A stretch of DNA of 64,000 nt from Adiantum capillus-veneris (Eukaryota > Streptophyta > Polypodiopsida > Polypodiales > Pteridaceae). Location: the NCBI GenBank assembly GCA_014529385.2, contig CM043967.1, forward strand, positions 85,100,778-85,164,777, written 5' to 3'. This document shows, in pieces, positions 32,825-44,641 of the stretch. Position 1 is the first letter of the stretch, and each line of letters begins with the position of its first letter. The position numbers were made by a program, and so were the translations under genes. The notes beneath the pieces are model-generated. The model was given only the letters and a program-made list of their open reading frames with translations, had not been told where the DNA came from and made no database searches.

Positions 32825-33050
32825 GATGAATTTGAAACATGCACATACGAGCGGCCAAACAGAATTAGGACTCTAAAGAAACAACTCACACTTTTCTCTT
32901 TTATTTTTTTGGTTAGTGACACTAGTTGATCTATGTGTAGATGAATTTGAAACATGCACATACGAGCGGCCAAACAGAATTAGGACTCTAAAGAAACAAC
33001 TCACACTTTTCTCTTTTATTTTTTTGGTTAGTGACACTAGTTGATCTATG
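32825..33050. repeat. 111-bp tandem duplication
   Basis: 32825-32935 and 32940-33050 are identical, separated by TGTA. Each begins GATGAATTTGAAACATG and ends GTTGATCTATG. Confidence 0.92.
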
Positions 33051-33568
33051 CTATTTACTTAGAGCTGCAAACATTTTCTTTCCGCTCAATTGTCTCACAT
33101 TTATTTCATTGTATACTAATCCCTTATGTAGTTGTAATTGCAAGTTCATGACTAATTATTAACCCCACACTACCACATTTTGGATCTGTTAGTTATAATT
33201 TGGTTTAAGTTTGCTAGTTGCAGCACTTGTACCTCTCCCCATATGCCAACAATGGTATATATTTTCAAATACAATATACCCTTGTGGTATGTACATCAAA
33301 TACGTCATTCCTCTTTCATATTTCATTTCTCTGCATTGTGTTCTACACTGAATACTAAAACACTGCAAGGTCATCACTTATAATTATATTGAAAGGATTT
33401 TTTTCATTGAGATGATTTTTCAGCTATAAGCTATGCAGCTACTCATGCGACTAAGGTACTATGGGATAATCAACAATAATTTGTAAGTACTTTGATATAC
33501 TCCAAAGTGGTGTCACACTGAAAGTTAATATTTTTATGTCTAGCATAGTCCATTGGTCACAGACACAC

Positions 33569-33734
33569 AGATTTGCCAATTTAGGCAGCGTGTAGATACT
33601 CATCTTGGTGCAGATTCGCCGATTTAGGCAGCATATTGCAAATTACAGATTCATGATTTTTAAACAATACCAAATGCAGATTCGCCGATTTAGGCAGCAC
33701 ACTTTATTGGTGTAGACTCGCCGGATGAGGCAAC
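33569..33734 (+). repeat. Four dispersed copies of a 22-bp motif
   Basis: CAGATTCGCCGATTTAGGC-type units start near 33569, 33611, 33677 and 33713. Unit spacing is irregular (42, 66 and 36 bp), unlike a simple satellite. Confidence 0.8.
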
Positions 33735-34175
33735 ACCGATCACAAAATCATGCTGCAGTGGCTGGCCACCACTGCAACTGGTATGATTTTGTTACCCGGG
33801 TGCATAATGAAAGTGATTTGGATTTGAACTTATATTGTGGAATTGGAATTGAATTGGGATTTGGTATCTGATGATTATTTTATCACGGCAGTGTTTATGT
33901 GATGAGACTTGACAATATGAGATTGATGATGAGTGTAACCAATGATATCCTGATTCATCAGGGTATGACACATACTCCTTATTCTAGTGGTATGGGACAC
34001 TAGAATAGGTAGTATGTGGATGACGACAAGCATAAGCTAATGTTTTTTAGTTTCATAAATTTTTCTTTCATTATGTGATGTTTTTGACACAACATACTAA
34101 TCACTGTTTTTGACAAGTATTGTTTGTAGATTTTATCTTCGTAACTGAGGACAGTTACTTTCCAACAGAGAGGTA

Positions 34176-34324
34176 TGTTATGGAATTGATATCTTATTAT
34201 TTATTGCAGCTGTGACAGGTGGAAAAGGCTTGACCGAGCTAAGCTATTGCAAAAGGATATCATATTTTATGTACATTTTATTATTCAAGTGCTCTTTATG
34301 AGCTTTGGCCATTTATGATTGGCC
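34176..34324 (+). repeat. 149-bp LTR-like repeat, copy 2
   Basis: Nearly identical to 29297-29445. What follows (to about 34620) has a TATAAATTAAA box near 34360 and may be the remainder of a solo LTR. Confidence 0.75.
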
Positions 34325-35760
34325 GGCCAGTTTGTACTCACTTTGACCATTCAAGAATCTATAAATTAAATACGTGCAAGAGGGAAATGGTCACTCTTGC
34401 ACGGGGGGAGATTGCACCCAGTGTCTGTGTATTCTTCTCTCCTCTCCTCTCTCCTTTCTCGCCGTGCCGGTGTGGCACTCCGCTGTAGGAGGCGCATCTG
34501 CACGTGCTCTCTCGCTCTATCTCCCTCTCTATCTCTCAGTGCTCATGTGCAGCTTGATTATGTACAAGGATGGTTGCCACGTATGCAGATTTGTGTGTTT
34601 CATCGTCTATAGTATCTAGTTTTGGTATTTTGTAGGGCTCTCCACGCTCCCGTTTTTAGCACCTATTACCGACCTGACTTCTGTGTACAAAGTGTTTCCC
34701 TAGTCAAGAGGCTCAACCCTATCATGCACCATGTCATCCTTCCATAACAAAAAGGCTTCATAAAACGATGATTCCTTATAGATGATATAATCACCTTGTG
34801 GGAGGCTTTGGACTTTGGTCAAGACAGTTTTTTTTAAAAAACATTGATTTTGAATAGGCTTCTGGCATAGTGGAATGGGATGTTTATCTTTCGGTCCCTC
34901 TTTGATATTGGCTTTGGCAGAATGTTTACTAAGTATATTCAAGTTCTATTGGGAGAAGAGATGGGGAGACCGGTTGCTTAAAACAATTCAACACATGTTC
35001 ACAACATCACCATCAACCAGTCCACCTCTTTCCCCAATTTCCAAGCACACATACACACACACACACACACACCTAAACTATGACACACACACACACACAC
35101 ATACAGAGAGAATATAGAATTGACATAGACAAGTTTGTAAGAGAGTGTAAGAGAATTGTAGGAGATGGAGACTTGATTAGAGAGTACACAACAAATTAAG
35201 CATAGCATAAGAGTGTAGAGAAGAGAATCTACAAGAGAAAGACCTAAATCTAGCTCCAAACTCCACGGCACCTCTCTTGTGGAGTTGGTATTTAATATAT
35301 TATTTTTGATTTTTAGGTGCCAAAAATTGAGGCCCCTCTTTTTTCAACCACTTCACTTTTGTAAATGAGTGAAGCTCATTAGTTCTTGCATGACCCATAA
35401 GGGGAGTTCCCACTACAATTATCTACAGAGTCATAGTGTCTTATTGAAATGAAATTCTAAAATATTGTGCGAATATAAAATGGCCAAGAGTAATTGCGGG
35501 CGCCTCTTCATCAACTCCCCGCATTCCACTCTACAAAATCATCATCATCAACTCAATTAGAAAATAAATAGACAGCACATAATTAACCATTACGCCAGAT
35601 ATCCCAATTGCAACTAACCACTACAACAGGAGGGTGCCCAATCTTGTAACATCCCTCCCACCAGGGATAGCAACTGTCCTCAATTGCTCAATAAAGAAAT
35701 CAACTGGACCGTGAGTGATGAAAACGGTGGAGAAGATTGGGGAAGTTGCGAAAAAACTTT
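34325..35760. other. Unassigned DNA with CA tracts
   Basis: No gene recognised. (CA)n tracts lie at 35047-35073 and 35082-35102. Confidence 0.4.
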
Positions 35761-35943
35761 TTAGGCATCCTCTCTAGGGTGGCCCTTGAAAGTCAAAAGG
35801 TAACGGTTATAAACCATGCCAGTGCGTGTAGTGGTGGTCTCGTGATCAACTATTTTGTCAAGGATGAGTTGCTCTTCTTGGTCTACAAGTAAAGGTGGGT
35901 CTTCATAAATGTGGTGTGTAGGTAGGGTCCTCTGAATGGTCAT
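35761..35943 (-). pseudogene. Chromodomain remnant of a Ty3/gypsy element
   Basis: Encodes LILDKIVDHETTTTRTG followed by YNRYLLTFKGHPREDA and a stop. The pattern of an RI-type strand, a charged turn, then YLxxFKGHPxEDA, is the chromodomain at a gypsy integrase end. The W-x-E that normally follows is lost at the stop. No other pol domain was recognised next to it. Confidence 0.6.
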
Positions 35944-37361
35944 AAAAGATTAATGTGAAATTCATTATGAATGTGCCTGTGTGAAGGTAATTAACTAGTA
36001 AAATACATTACAAGGTTAGGCTTCTTGTTTAAATAAAGACCATGACCCAAAATATAGTGAGTATCCAAGCATGAGCTAAGGCCATGGAGAATGCACAAGA
36101 TCTTAAGAGTCCTCATGCCCAGCATATCCTGCATTACAACCATAGAACGTGGCACAAAAGGTGGCCACAAGTGTGATTATCTGAAAAGAAAACTTTACCA
36201 AGAATTTAGTACCTGTAAGGGCCAATAAGCCCAAAGCTACAAGATATGCAATACCATAGCAACTTGTTAAACTTCACTTTTCTATCAAATAAGTAACTGT
36301 TACTATGAAGAAATTGGTGTATTTTGTTATATAGACATGGTTCTATGTAGAAATAGAGTTAGCAAACTCTATATTATGAAGAAATTGGTGTATTTTGTTA
36401 TATAGACATGGTTCTATGTAGAAATAGAGTTAGCAAACTAGTAGTAAATAAAGTAATGATGTCATTTTAGCAACTTAATGAGTTGGCATTCAGCTTTTTG
36501 AAAAGAATGTAAACCATAGTCCCGCCATAGTAAATATGATGTTTGAAGCTCACAATTCTCGACAGAATTTTGTACTTACAAGTGATTGTATTTTTTATCT
36601 ATCAACATTAGAACTAAAAGTGGCCTTTGTGCCATGATTAGTAGCATGAAGATTGAGAAACATATAATATGGAATTATCAATGATAGATCACAGTTTCCA
36701 AGTATAATACGTATATGATAGCAAATTGATTATAACCATGAATGAATAATAGCAAATTTGTTCTAAAAAGATAGAAGGGAGAGAACTTACAAATTATATT
36801 CACCGACATACATCCGTTATGGAATGTGATTAGTTTCACCACAATCAAGTGTCTTATCCCTTATCTTGGATAGCTTCCAAATACATTGGAAGAGAAAACT
36901 CATAAAATCGTGAATATAGGAATCAATGAATATATTTGCATCATTTATAAATGCATGAGATACGAACAAGTATAGAATGAAGTAACAATGGTCGATGAAA
37001 AATAAAAGAAGAGATACATTACCAAAAATTGGCATAGACTTTGAGGATACCTGTTTAAAATTGGCATCAAAACTAAAAATAAAATAATTCATGTTATCTC
37101 ATGATCTTCGTTCATGAATTGACTTCAATACAGAGATTTGACTGTTGGTTGTCAAGTTGTCCAAATGTTTTCAAATACAGACATGAATTTAGTGGTTTCT
37201 TCCACTGTCTTGTTGGTGCCATCTTTGTAACTTACAGAGAGAGAAAACTCCACGGAGAGTTAATAGTATAAAGTTCATCTGATAAAACTCGTTTAAACAC
37301 ATGTTTCAAGAAAATTCAAGAAAATATATTAAAATTAAATTACTTTATCTGGGTGTCTAGT
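35944..37361. other. Unassigned AT-rich DNA
   Basis: No convincing gene. Includes a 65-bp tandem duplication at 36304-36439. Confidence 0.4.
36304..36439. repeat. 65-bp tandem duplication
   Basis: 36304-36368 and 36375-36439 are identical, starting TATGAAGAAATTGGTG and ending AGCAAACT, with a 6-bp spacer. Confidence 0.9.
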
Positions 37362-37556
37362 CTAGTAGGCTTCTTTGTAAGCCCCTTTGATAGTTTCTAT
37401 CCGCTTCAAAAGCATTTCAACATCATCAGCATTAGCGGTATTCAATTTGTACAATGAGCTCGACAATGGTATTGGCCCTAGATAATCGTCAGAACACAAG
37501 CCACTACTTCCAAGTTCTTTTGGAACGATAATGTCAATGTCGCAATTGATTTGCAA
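37362..37556 (-). other. Unrecognised 64-codon ORF
   Basis: Open frame with a protein-like composition (SSLYKLNTANADDVEMLLKR and IETIKGAYKEAY at the end). It might be an exon of a host gene or a TE remnant. No family was recognised and no splice sites were confirmed. Confidence 0.25.
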
Positions 37557-38045
37557 GTTAGCTATCCTGTTTGGTTGTGTAGTGAAATTGGAATTTGAAA
37601 TTGGGTCCGACCTCTTATGAATCGGGATGCATCGCCTTGGGAGTCCAACTTCAAAGACCTTGGTGGGAATAGGTCATAAAGTCTACTTTCAAAGGTCAAA
37701 AATTAAGGTCACAAGGTCATTTTTAATAGAATAGTGCCAGATTATCATGGGAGACTAGTAAGCAAGAGTTAGATGGCAAAGGACTACCCGTTAAATGACT
37801 AGGCATGCAATGGGCAGCCAAAAGTGATAAGGGCGGACAAAATAACCAAGGTTAGGCGGCCAAAATAAGGTGTAAGTTTTTGGGTGGTCAAAAAAATTTT
37901 AAGTGGATGGTTTTGAAATTTGGTCAAGTGCAACCCTGGTTGGGTAATCGACCGAGAGAATTTCTAAATGGGACAGCTGGTCAAGGGTGTAATAGGGTGG
38001 ACATGCCCGTGAGGATTTGAGCCTTGAGTACCAAGTGGGTGGTCA
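37557..38045. other. Unassigned DNA left of LINE copy B
   Basis: No gene seen. Variants of GGTCAAA and GCGGCCAAAA recur several times. Confidence 0.35.
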
Positions 38046-38075
38046 GGTCATATTTGACCTCCCAGGACGATAATG

Positions 38076-38553
38076 TATGTGGTAGCAATGTGGTTTCTAA
38101 TTCCTCACTCATGCAAGCTATGGTTCAAACAAAGAATGTTGAGAATGTGGATGTGGAGGAGTTGAAGGAACGGGAGCGACGTTCCAAGAACATTGTTATT
38201 CGTGGAATTTCCGAAGAGATGTTAGAGACACCTCCTTCTCTTGCCATTGTTATTGAAGATTTCTTCAAAACCCACTTTGGCATGTCTGGAGTTATGGTCT
38301 ATGGAGCACATGGAGTGGGAAAGCAAGGAGCTCCTCGCTCGTATGCACCATGCCGGATGAGACAAAGCGAAAGATTATCCTTGATAATAGTTGGATCTAT
38401 TTGAGGGATACAAAATGTTTTGTATGTGAAGATCGCACTATTAAGCAACAAAATATGCGTCGCAAGGCATATGAGGAAAAGAATAATAAAAACAAGGAGA
38501 TCTCTCATGAAGAAAATGTGCCCAAGGAGGAGGCAAGTCTCTCAAGCAAATAG
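38076..38553 (+). pseudogene. LINE ORF1, C-terminal part, copy B
   Basis: Encodes ELKERERRSKNIVIRGISEE, the start of the RRM-like domain of L1-type ORF1 RNA-binding proteins, then FFKTHFGMSGVMVYGAH. Compared with the minus copy, 16 bases are missing after GAPRS, shifting the frame. The rest (MPDETKRKIILD, YLRDTKCFVCEDRTIKQQNM) continues in another frame to TAG at 38551. The N-terminal coiled coil is missing. Confidence 0.88.
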
Positions 38554-38559
38554 GGATAC

Positions 38560-41500
38560 GTGACCTATGAGACCGAGTTACAATTGAAAATATGCTTTTG
38601 GAATTGTAATGGATACCCATGGAATGCGAGGGTTGGCATTGATGAACTAACAAGCAAAGTCGATGTTGTACTTCTTGTTGAAACTTGGGAGCATGATACA
38701 CAAATGATTAACGGCTTGGAGGATTACAATGTACATTCATTGATGTGGTCAAAGAATCTCAAGCAACGAAGAGGACAAGGAGGGTTAGCATGTATGGTTA
38801 AGAAAGGATTGGAAGATTTTGTATCAATTGTGAAAGATGACAAGTACAAACGTTATGTATGGCTGAAAATTATGACACCAAAAAGAGCACCCATTTTTGT
38901 AGCCGGTTGCTACATTCCTCATCAAGATTCTCCCTTTTATGCTTGCATGGATAGAGATCAACCATTTTCTGATTTGGAAGAGGACATTGCTTATTTCAAA
39001 GGTGAAGGTGATGTTATTGTATTTGGGGATATGAATGCTCGCACAAAAACACTGCAACATGATACTCAACAATTTGATATGCCATACATTTCAAGGGAGT
39101 TGGAGGAAGTTCACTTGTATGATCGTACTTCAATGGATGAGAAAGAGCCGGATCACTATGGAAAGTTACTTTTACACATGTGTAATAGCACGGGTATGCT
39201 CATTGCCAATGGTGTATCTTTGTGGAGTGGAACCAATGGATTTACATGTAGAAGACATAATGGGGATAGTGTGATTGACTATATGCTACTCTCTGAAGCC
39301 ATCATGTAACGCATAAAGAGTTTTATGTTTGGTCAATGGACCCCGGAATCCGACCATCGCACCTTATGTATTGACCTGTCATGTGGAGAAGCAACTAAGC
39401 ATGATAATCTCAGCCAAAGGAAAGAGAAGTTATCACTATGTATGGATTTCAAACGGGCACCAATGTACATTGAAATGGTTGAGCAAAAATTATGAATGAC
39501 AAAGCTTCAATGTGATGCACCATTGGAAACTAAATGGGAAGCTTTCAAGAAAGCTATTTGTTCTTGTGCGGAAGAATGCTTTGCCATAAAGCATCTCCAT
39601 GGTATCAACAAAGATGGATCACGCAAAAGGTGGTTTGATAAAGAATGTCAAGATGCTCGAAAGTCCTTGATAAAGCTTGATGCAACTATGGACAAAGACA
39701 ACTATCAAAGTCATTTGCATACATACAAGGCATTGATTCAAAAGAAGAGAAGAAGATGGGAAGTAAAGCAACAAGAATTTCAAGTCCAAGAAAAGGCACA
39801 TGCATGTGGAAGATTTTGGAGAAACTTGAGAGGCAAGCGGGTTGAGAATTTTGGTAACTTGAGTCTAGTGGATATGTACACACATTGTAGGCAATTATAT
39901 GAGCAAGAAAATACTGAAAAAATGCCATTTTATGGTTCACTCCCATGTATGCCGTCTTTTTTTACTATTGAGGATGTATGCGGTGGGCTTGAAAAGTTGG
40001 CCACTCGCAAAGCGGGAGATCTTCAAGGTATCAAGCCGGAGATGATCAAATGGACGGGAGATTTTACCCATGAGTGGATGTGTGATATGTTCAACCTTGC
40101 ACTTCAACATGGTATGCCTTATGATTGGAGTACTAATTGGGTTAAGCCTTTGCATAAAGGAGGGGATGTAAAGAATGTAAGCAACTACCGGACTATAATG
40201 ATTGGGTCTCTTATGGAAAAGTTGTTTGGGTGCATAATGGAGATGAAATTGAGTGATTGGGCTGAAGAGAATGACAAGCGTGCAAAGGGACAAGCGGGTT
40301 TTCATCGATGCCATAACACCATTGATCATCTTGTCACTCTTCGTGTTCTCATGGAGGAAAGTCGGTTGAAAGGCAAGCGATTGTATTGTTGTTTTGTGGA
40401 CTTTAAGAAAGCCTTTGATATGATTCCACGTAACAATTTGTGGAGAAGGATGGAAGAACTCCAAGTGCCAAGTGAGTTTATGCTTGCGGTTTCTCGAATC
40501 TATGAGAAGGTGATTTGTCAATTGCGCATGGGAAGAGAAATTTCAGAAATTTTTGTAAGCACTATTGGGGTTAAACAAGGATGTCCATTGTCACCAACTC
40601 TCTTTGGTCTATGCATCGATCAATTGGAACAAATGGTACTTGACTTTATGCAAGAAGAAGGCATTGAAGAGGTCACTATTTGCAATGCGGTAATCATGCT
40701 TTTGTTGTATGCGGATGATGTAGTGCTTCTAGCACACACTTTAGAAGATGCACAAAAGCTTATGGTTGTCCTTGAGAACTTTTGCTTGCATAGTGGGCTG
40801 ATTGTAAATGAATCCGAAACAAAGGTTATGCTTGTGAAAACCAACCATAAGGAGAAGCCATGCATTGTGTACAACAACGAGACACTTGAAGTTGTTGAGA
40901 GCTTTAAGTACCTTGGCCTTGAGGTTCCATCCAATCACAAGTGTCATGAATGTGCTATGCGTCGTTTGGAAGCGGGAAAGAGAGCATATTATGCATTTGA
41001 GAACATGTGTAATGCGGAAAACATCAAGTGTTGGGTTCTCAAGAAGTATCTTTTTGATGCATTGGTGACATCGGTTCTTCTTTATGGAGTTGAAGTGTGG
41101 GGCGGGAGCATCTCAAAGTCTACTTGGAAAGAGTTTGAGAATGTCCAAAAGCGTTTTCTTACAAACTTTCTCCAAGTTAAGACACAAACACCATATATGC
41201 TCCTACTTCTTGAGTCGAGATCTCTTCCAATCGAGGTTATGGGCATGGAAAGGGTTGTGGAGTACATGATAAAGATGCGTCAAAACCCCTCACATCGACT
41301 TCCTACAATTGCATGGGAAGCAAGCAAAAAAGTTCAAAAGATGCATAAAAGCAAGATCTTGAGCACGGGATGGATGCAAGACATAAAGAAGTGGTTTGGG
41401 AGATGGGATGCATTACACTTGCTACATGATGCTTCAATTGACTCTCAAGTGAATGAAGGTTTTCTACAACGCCAATGTATTACGACTTGGGAGAAATCCG

Positions 41501-41952
41501 GTGGGTCACGCTTCATACATTACACCACCTATATTGCCCCCAACTACAAAACCATGTTCTTCGCTGAGAGAGGAAACCGTACTCACACTTACATGCTTGA
41601 GCCTATTCCCTTGTTCGCGATACGCACTATCGCAGCAATTCGGCTTAGCTCCCATTTCCTTCGATGCGAGATAGGGCGTTGGGGCAATGGAGAAGAGTCA
41701 AATCGATTGTGCACATTATGCTCACTGCAAGTTCGAGAGTCTGAGTACCACACACTACTAGAGTGCTCAGCTTTTGATCACATCCGAACTTGCTTCTCTC
41801 ACATTTTCAGCCATAACTTAGACCTACACACTTTCCTCTCCCAGCCAAAGTGTGGGCTCTCCATTGCGACTCTCATCACTACAATTTTGCAGCATCGAGA
41901 GTCACTCATCAGCCATACACATACTACATCACATGTAACTTTGGTCCCATAG
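38560..41952 (+). pseudogene. LINE ORF2 (endonuclease-RT), copy B
   Basis: About 1,130 codons in one frame, broken only by TAA at 39307-39309 and TGA at 39493-39495. The AP-type endonuclease comes first: ICFWNCNGYPW, LLVETWEHD, FGDMNARTK and GDSVIDYMLLS, carrying the expected acidic and histidine-site regions. RT motifs: FVDFKKAFDMIP (Asp codon at 40399), GVKQGCPLSPTLFG, LLYADDVVLLAHT (YADD at 40708-40719) and FKYLGLEVPSN. A C-terminal CTLCSLQ...HTLLEC knuckle lies near 41710-41770. The frame is the same as the preceding ORF1 segment, with no ATG right after the ORF1 stop. Confidence 0.93.
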
Positions 41953-41981
41953 GTCATATTTGACCTCCGAGGACGATAATA

Positions 41982-41988
41982 AAATCTA

Positions 41989-42042
<54 letters not shown>

Positions 42043-42046
42043 CTCA
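41982..42046 (+). repeat. (TC)n tail of LINE copy B
   Basis: Follows the tail motif ending GGACGATAATAAAATC. Roughly 25 TC units with one CCT interruption near the end. Confidence 0.9.
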
Positions 42047-42189
42047 ACGAATCCAGACAACAATGAAATAATGTCATATTTGAAGTGTGGCAAACAATTA
42101 AGCCACAACTGCTCTATATGATGGTGGATTATAACAACAAGAAGAATGGTGCCACTCCAAAGCAACACGAAGGTTTGAATTTTGCATCG

Positions 42190-42560
42190 TTTAACTTTTA
42201 CACATGTCAAAAGCACTACTTTGAGATCATCATCCTCACAAATGCCTCGTAATTCACATGTCCAACACCATCACATCGTTTCATCAACCTCTTCATTTGT
42301 CAACCTCTCTTCTAGATTTGTCATCACATGGCGAATCTCTGCAACATAATTAAACCTATTCTAGTCCTTATTCAAAACCTTGAATGCTTGTTTCAACTCC
42401 TCCTCAAAGGCACTAAACTTCATCTTGTGAGCCATCAAATTCAAGCACGCAGGAAAATTTATCATTCCATTGCCATCCAAATCCACTTCATTGATCATCT
42501 CTTGGATTGAAAGCTTCTTAGATCTCCAAGATCTGCTCTCTGCTAGATTGATCAATCATC
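42190..42560 (-). pseudogene. Calmodulin-like pseudogene
   Basis: Reads [18 protein letters not shown], then LNLMAHKMK and [15 protein letters not shown], then after a stop at 42361-42363 EIRHVMTNLEERLTNEEVDE. The end continues in a shifted frame as an EF-hand ending NYEAFVRMM-like. This covers EF-hands 2 to 4 of calmodulin without introns. The EF-hand loop [10 protein letters not shown] is intact, the next is lost. It is probably a retrocopied or degraded duplicate, lying just right of the LINE (TC)n tail in the opposite orientation. Confidence 0.85.
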
Positions 42561-42863
42561 GTGCCAGAGAAGGCATGCATAGAAGAGTGTGCAAAAGAAG
42601 ACAATATAAAGAATGGGAAAGCAGGATGATGAACAATGGTGAGTGCGTCTCCCTCCGTGCTTATAAAGGTGGGGATCCTTGACTACTCTAGCACGATATG
42701 GAAGAGGCAGACATTCACAAAGCTCTTTAGCAACCGATGCAATACTTTCTTGAAAAACACCCGATGTCAGGCATCCTTAGGAATTGATGATGATGATGAT
42801 GATTTCAATCCGACGATTTTTTGTACCAAGACATTGGATTAGATCCACAAGGATTGTATGAGT

Positions 42864-42920
42864 TTGGTCTCATAGGTCATTTTGGCCTTATAAAAGGCGT
42901 TTAATATAACATTTCATTTC

Positions 42921-42962
<42 letters not shown>
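42864..42962 (+). mobile_element. Free-standing LINE 3' tail with (TC)n, copy C
   Basis: Contains GGTCTCATAGGTCATTTTGG, a variant of the family tail motif, followed by a short AT-rich stretch and (TC)n. No ORF2 precedes it, so it is probably a very short 5'-truncated insertion. Confidence 0.75.
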
Positions 42963-42966
<4 letters not shown>

Positions 42967-43510
42967 AATCCAAAAAAGACATTTTGCGGGTTTGAACTAG
43001 AGACATCATTGCAATACATGAGAGGTGTATCAAAAGAGGTGGAAAATGACTAGCAAATGGGGGCTCGTTATTTTATTAGAGATTACATTAAAGCTTCAAC
43101 TTCCTACACTCAAGGTTTAGAAATGACCACCCTTGTGCCCGTACTGATCATACTTGTCATCATGGCCATGCTTGTCGTCGACATCATCATGGTCATCACT
43201 TGTCATCATGGTGGTCATTGGTGTCATGGTCGCCTTTGCCCTCGCCCTCATGCATCATCGACTCGCTACAGGCCGCTCTGGCAAACCATGCAAGCAAGCA
43301 CCAACAGCAACAACAAATTGCGTGATGAAAAATTAGCCATGGCGATGGTGAAGCAGTTGGTCGTGAGCAGCTATGAGCTACAAGGTCGACAATCTCACAC
43401 GACTCTCTCTCTCTCTCTAACACACACATACACACACACTGATGTTCTCTCTCTCTCTAACACACACACACACACACACGCACACACTGATGTTCTCTCT
43501 CTCTCTCTCT

Positions 43511-43690
<180 letters not shown>

Positions 43691-43779
43691 AATAGTGTGT
43701 GTGTGTGTGTGTGTGTGAGGAGTTTTGAAATGCTTAATTGAAAGCCAATGCTCGGCCTGCAGCTTGCTCACTCTCTCTC

Positions 43780-43784
<5 letters not shown>

Positions 43785-43838
<54 letters not shown>
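43785..43838. repeat. (TC)n microsatellite
   Basis: About 27 TC units following CTCTTCC. A relative of the hairpin arm sits just to the right. Confidence 0.9.
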
Positions 43839-43841
<3 letters not shown>

Positions 43842-44102
43842 ACAGAGGTCCAAAACCTCCTGCAAACAGTCCGCGGTGCCGCAGATTGATTTGAGAAGTT
43901 TTGAAATGCTCATTTCATAGACACTCTTATACATTATACTCATATAATAGCTGCTTCTTTAAAAAATTGCATTCGTTGAGAGATGCCATTAAAAGATTCC
44001 CTCATCACCTCGCCATGACCTCCTCGTGCTTATCGCCTCGGCCTCACAATATTGTTGCCTTTGGTCATAACATCAGACCCAGGTTGCCATGCACCTCTCA
44101 TC

Positions 44103-44173
<71 letters not shown>
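44103..44173. repeat. (GA)n microsatellite
   Basis: About 35 GA units. No LINE tail motif lies beside it. Confidence 0.95.
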
Positions 44174-44176
<3 letters not shown>

Positions 44177-44301
44177 TGTGGACAGGCTACTGCCTCAATT
44201 GCATTATCAAACAAGAGAGAAGGAGAGAAAGAGAAGAGAACTGTCCACAGAATCACAGATTTCATGCAAGTCTTATGAGAGAAAGAGAGCCAGTTGTGTG
44301 C

Positions 44302-44345
<44 letters not shown>

Positions 44346-44641
44346 GGGAGACTGAGTTCGGTGGCCTTTCCTTCAAAAACTCCACTAGGGATTTTCTTTG
44401 ATTCACTGCTTTCCACCATTTTAAAAAAATCGTGCATGCATACTCAAGAATTTAAATAAAACATTCCTCCATACCAAACACTTGAGGTTGCGAGCCTCCC
44501 GTCCCTCACCCTCTTTTGCTACCCTTATCCTCTCCCTCGTCCCCTCTCTCAGACCAACTCCTCCTCTCCCTCCTTCCCATGCTACATGGTTGGGCAACAA
44601 ATGTGGGAGTGTTGCACTTGTGATTCACGTCTACAAGAGCC

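Larger units (their letters stand above)
32401..34175. other. Unassigned AT-rich DNA
   Basis: No gene seen. Contains a hairpin (32788-32824), a 111-bp tandem duplication and a scattered short motif (33569-33734), each listed separately. Confidence 0.4.
38046..42046 (+). mobile_element. LINE copy B, nearly full ORF1-ORF2
   Basis: Contains the C-terminal half of ORF1 (38076-38553), a full ORF2 (endonuclease, RT, C-terminal knuckle; 38560-41952), the 3' tail motif (41943-41981) and a (TC)n end. The first 28 bases (38046-38074) are themselves a copy of the 3' tail motif, fused directly to ORF1. A 16-bp deletion near 38349 and two ORF2 stops inactivate the copy. Confidence 0.92.

Noticed and set aside
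33569-33734. Possible CRISPR-like array
   Set aside because: Units and spacing are irregular, there are no cas genes, and the context is a plant nuclear genome.
39937-40521. 194-codon ORF opposite the LINE RT, repeated at 46543-47169
   Set aside because: Antisense shadow of the conserved LINE ORF2; present in both copies because the sense strand is conserved.
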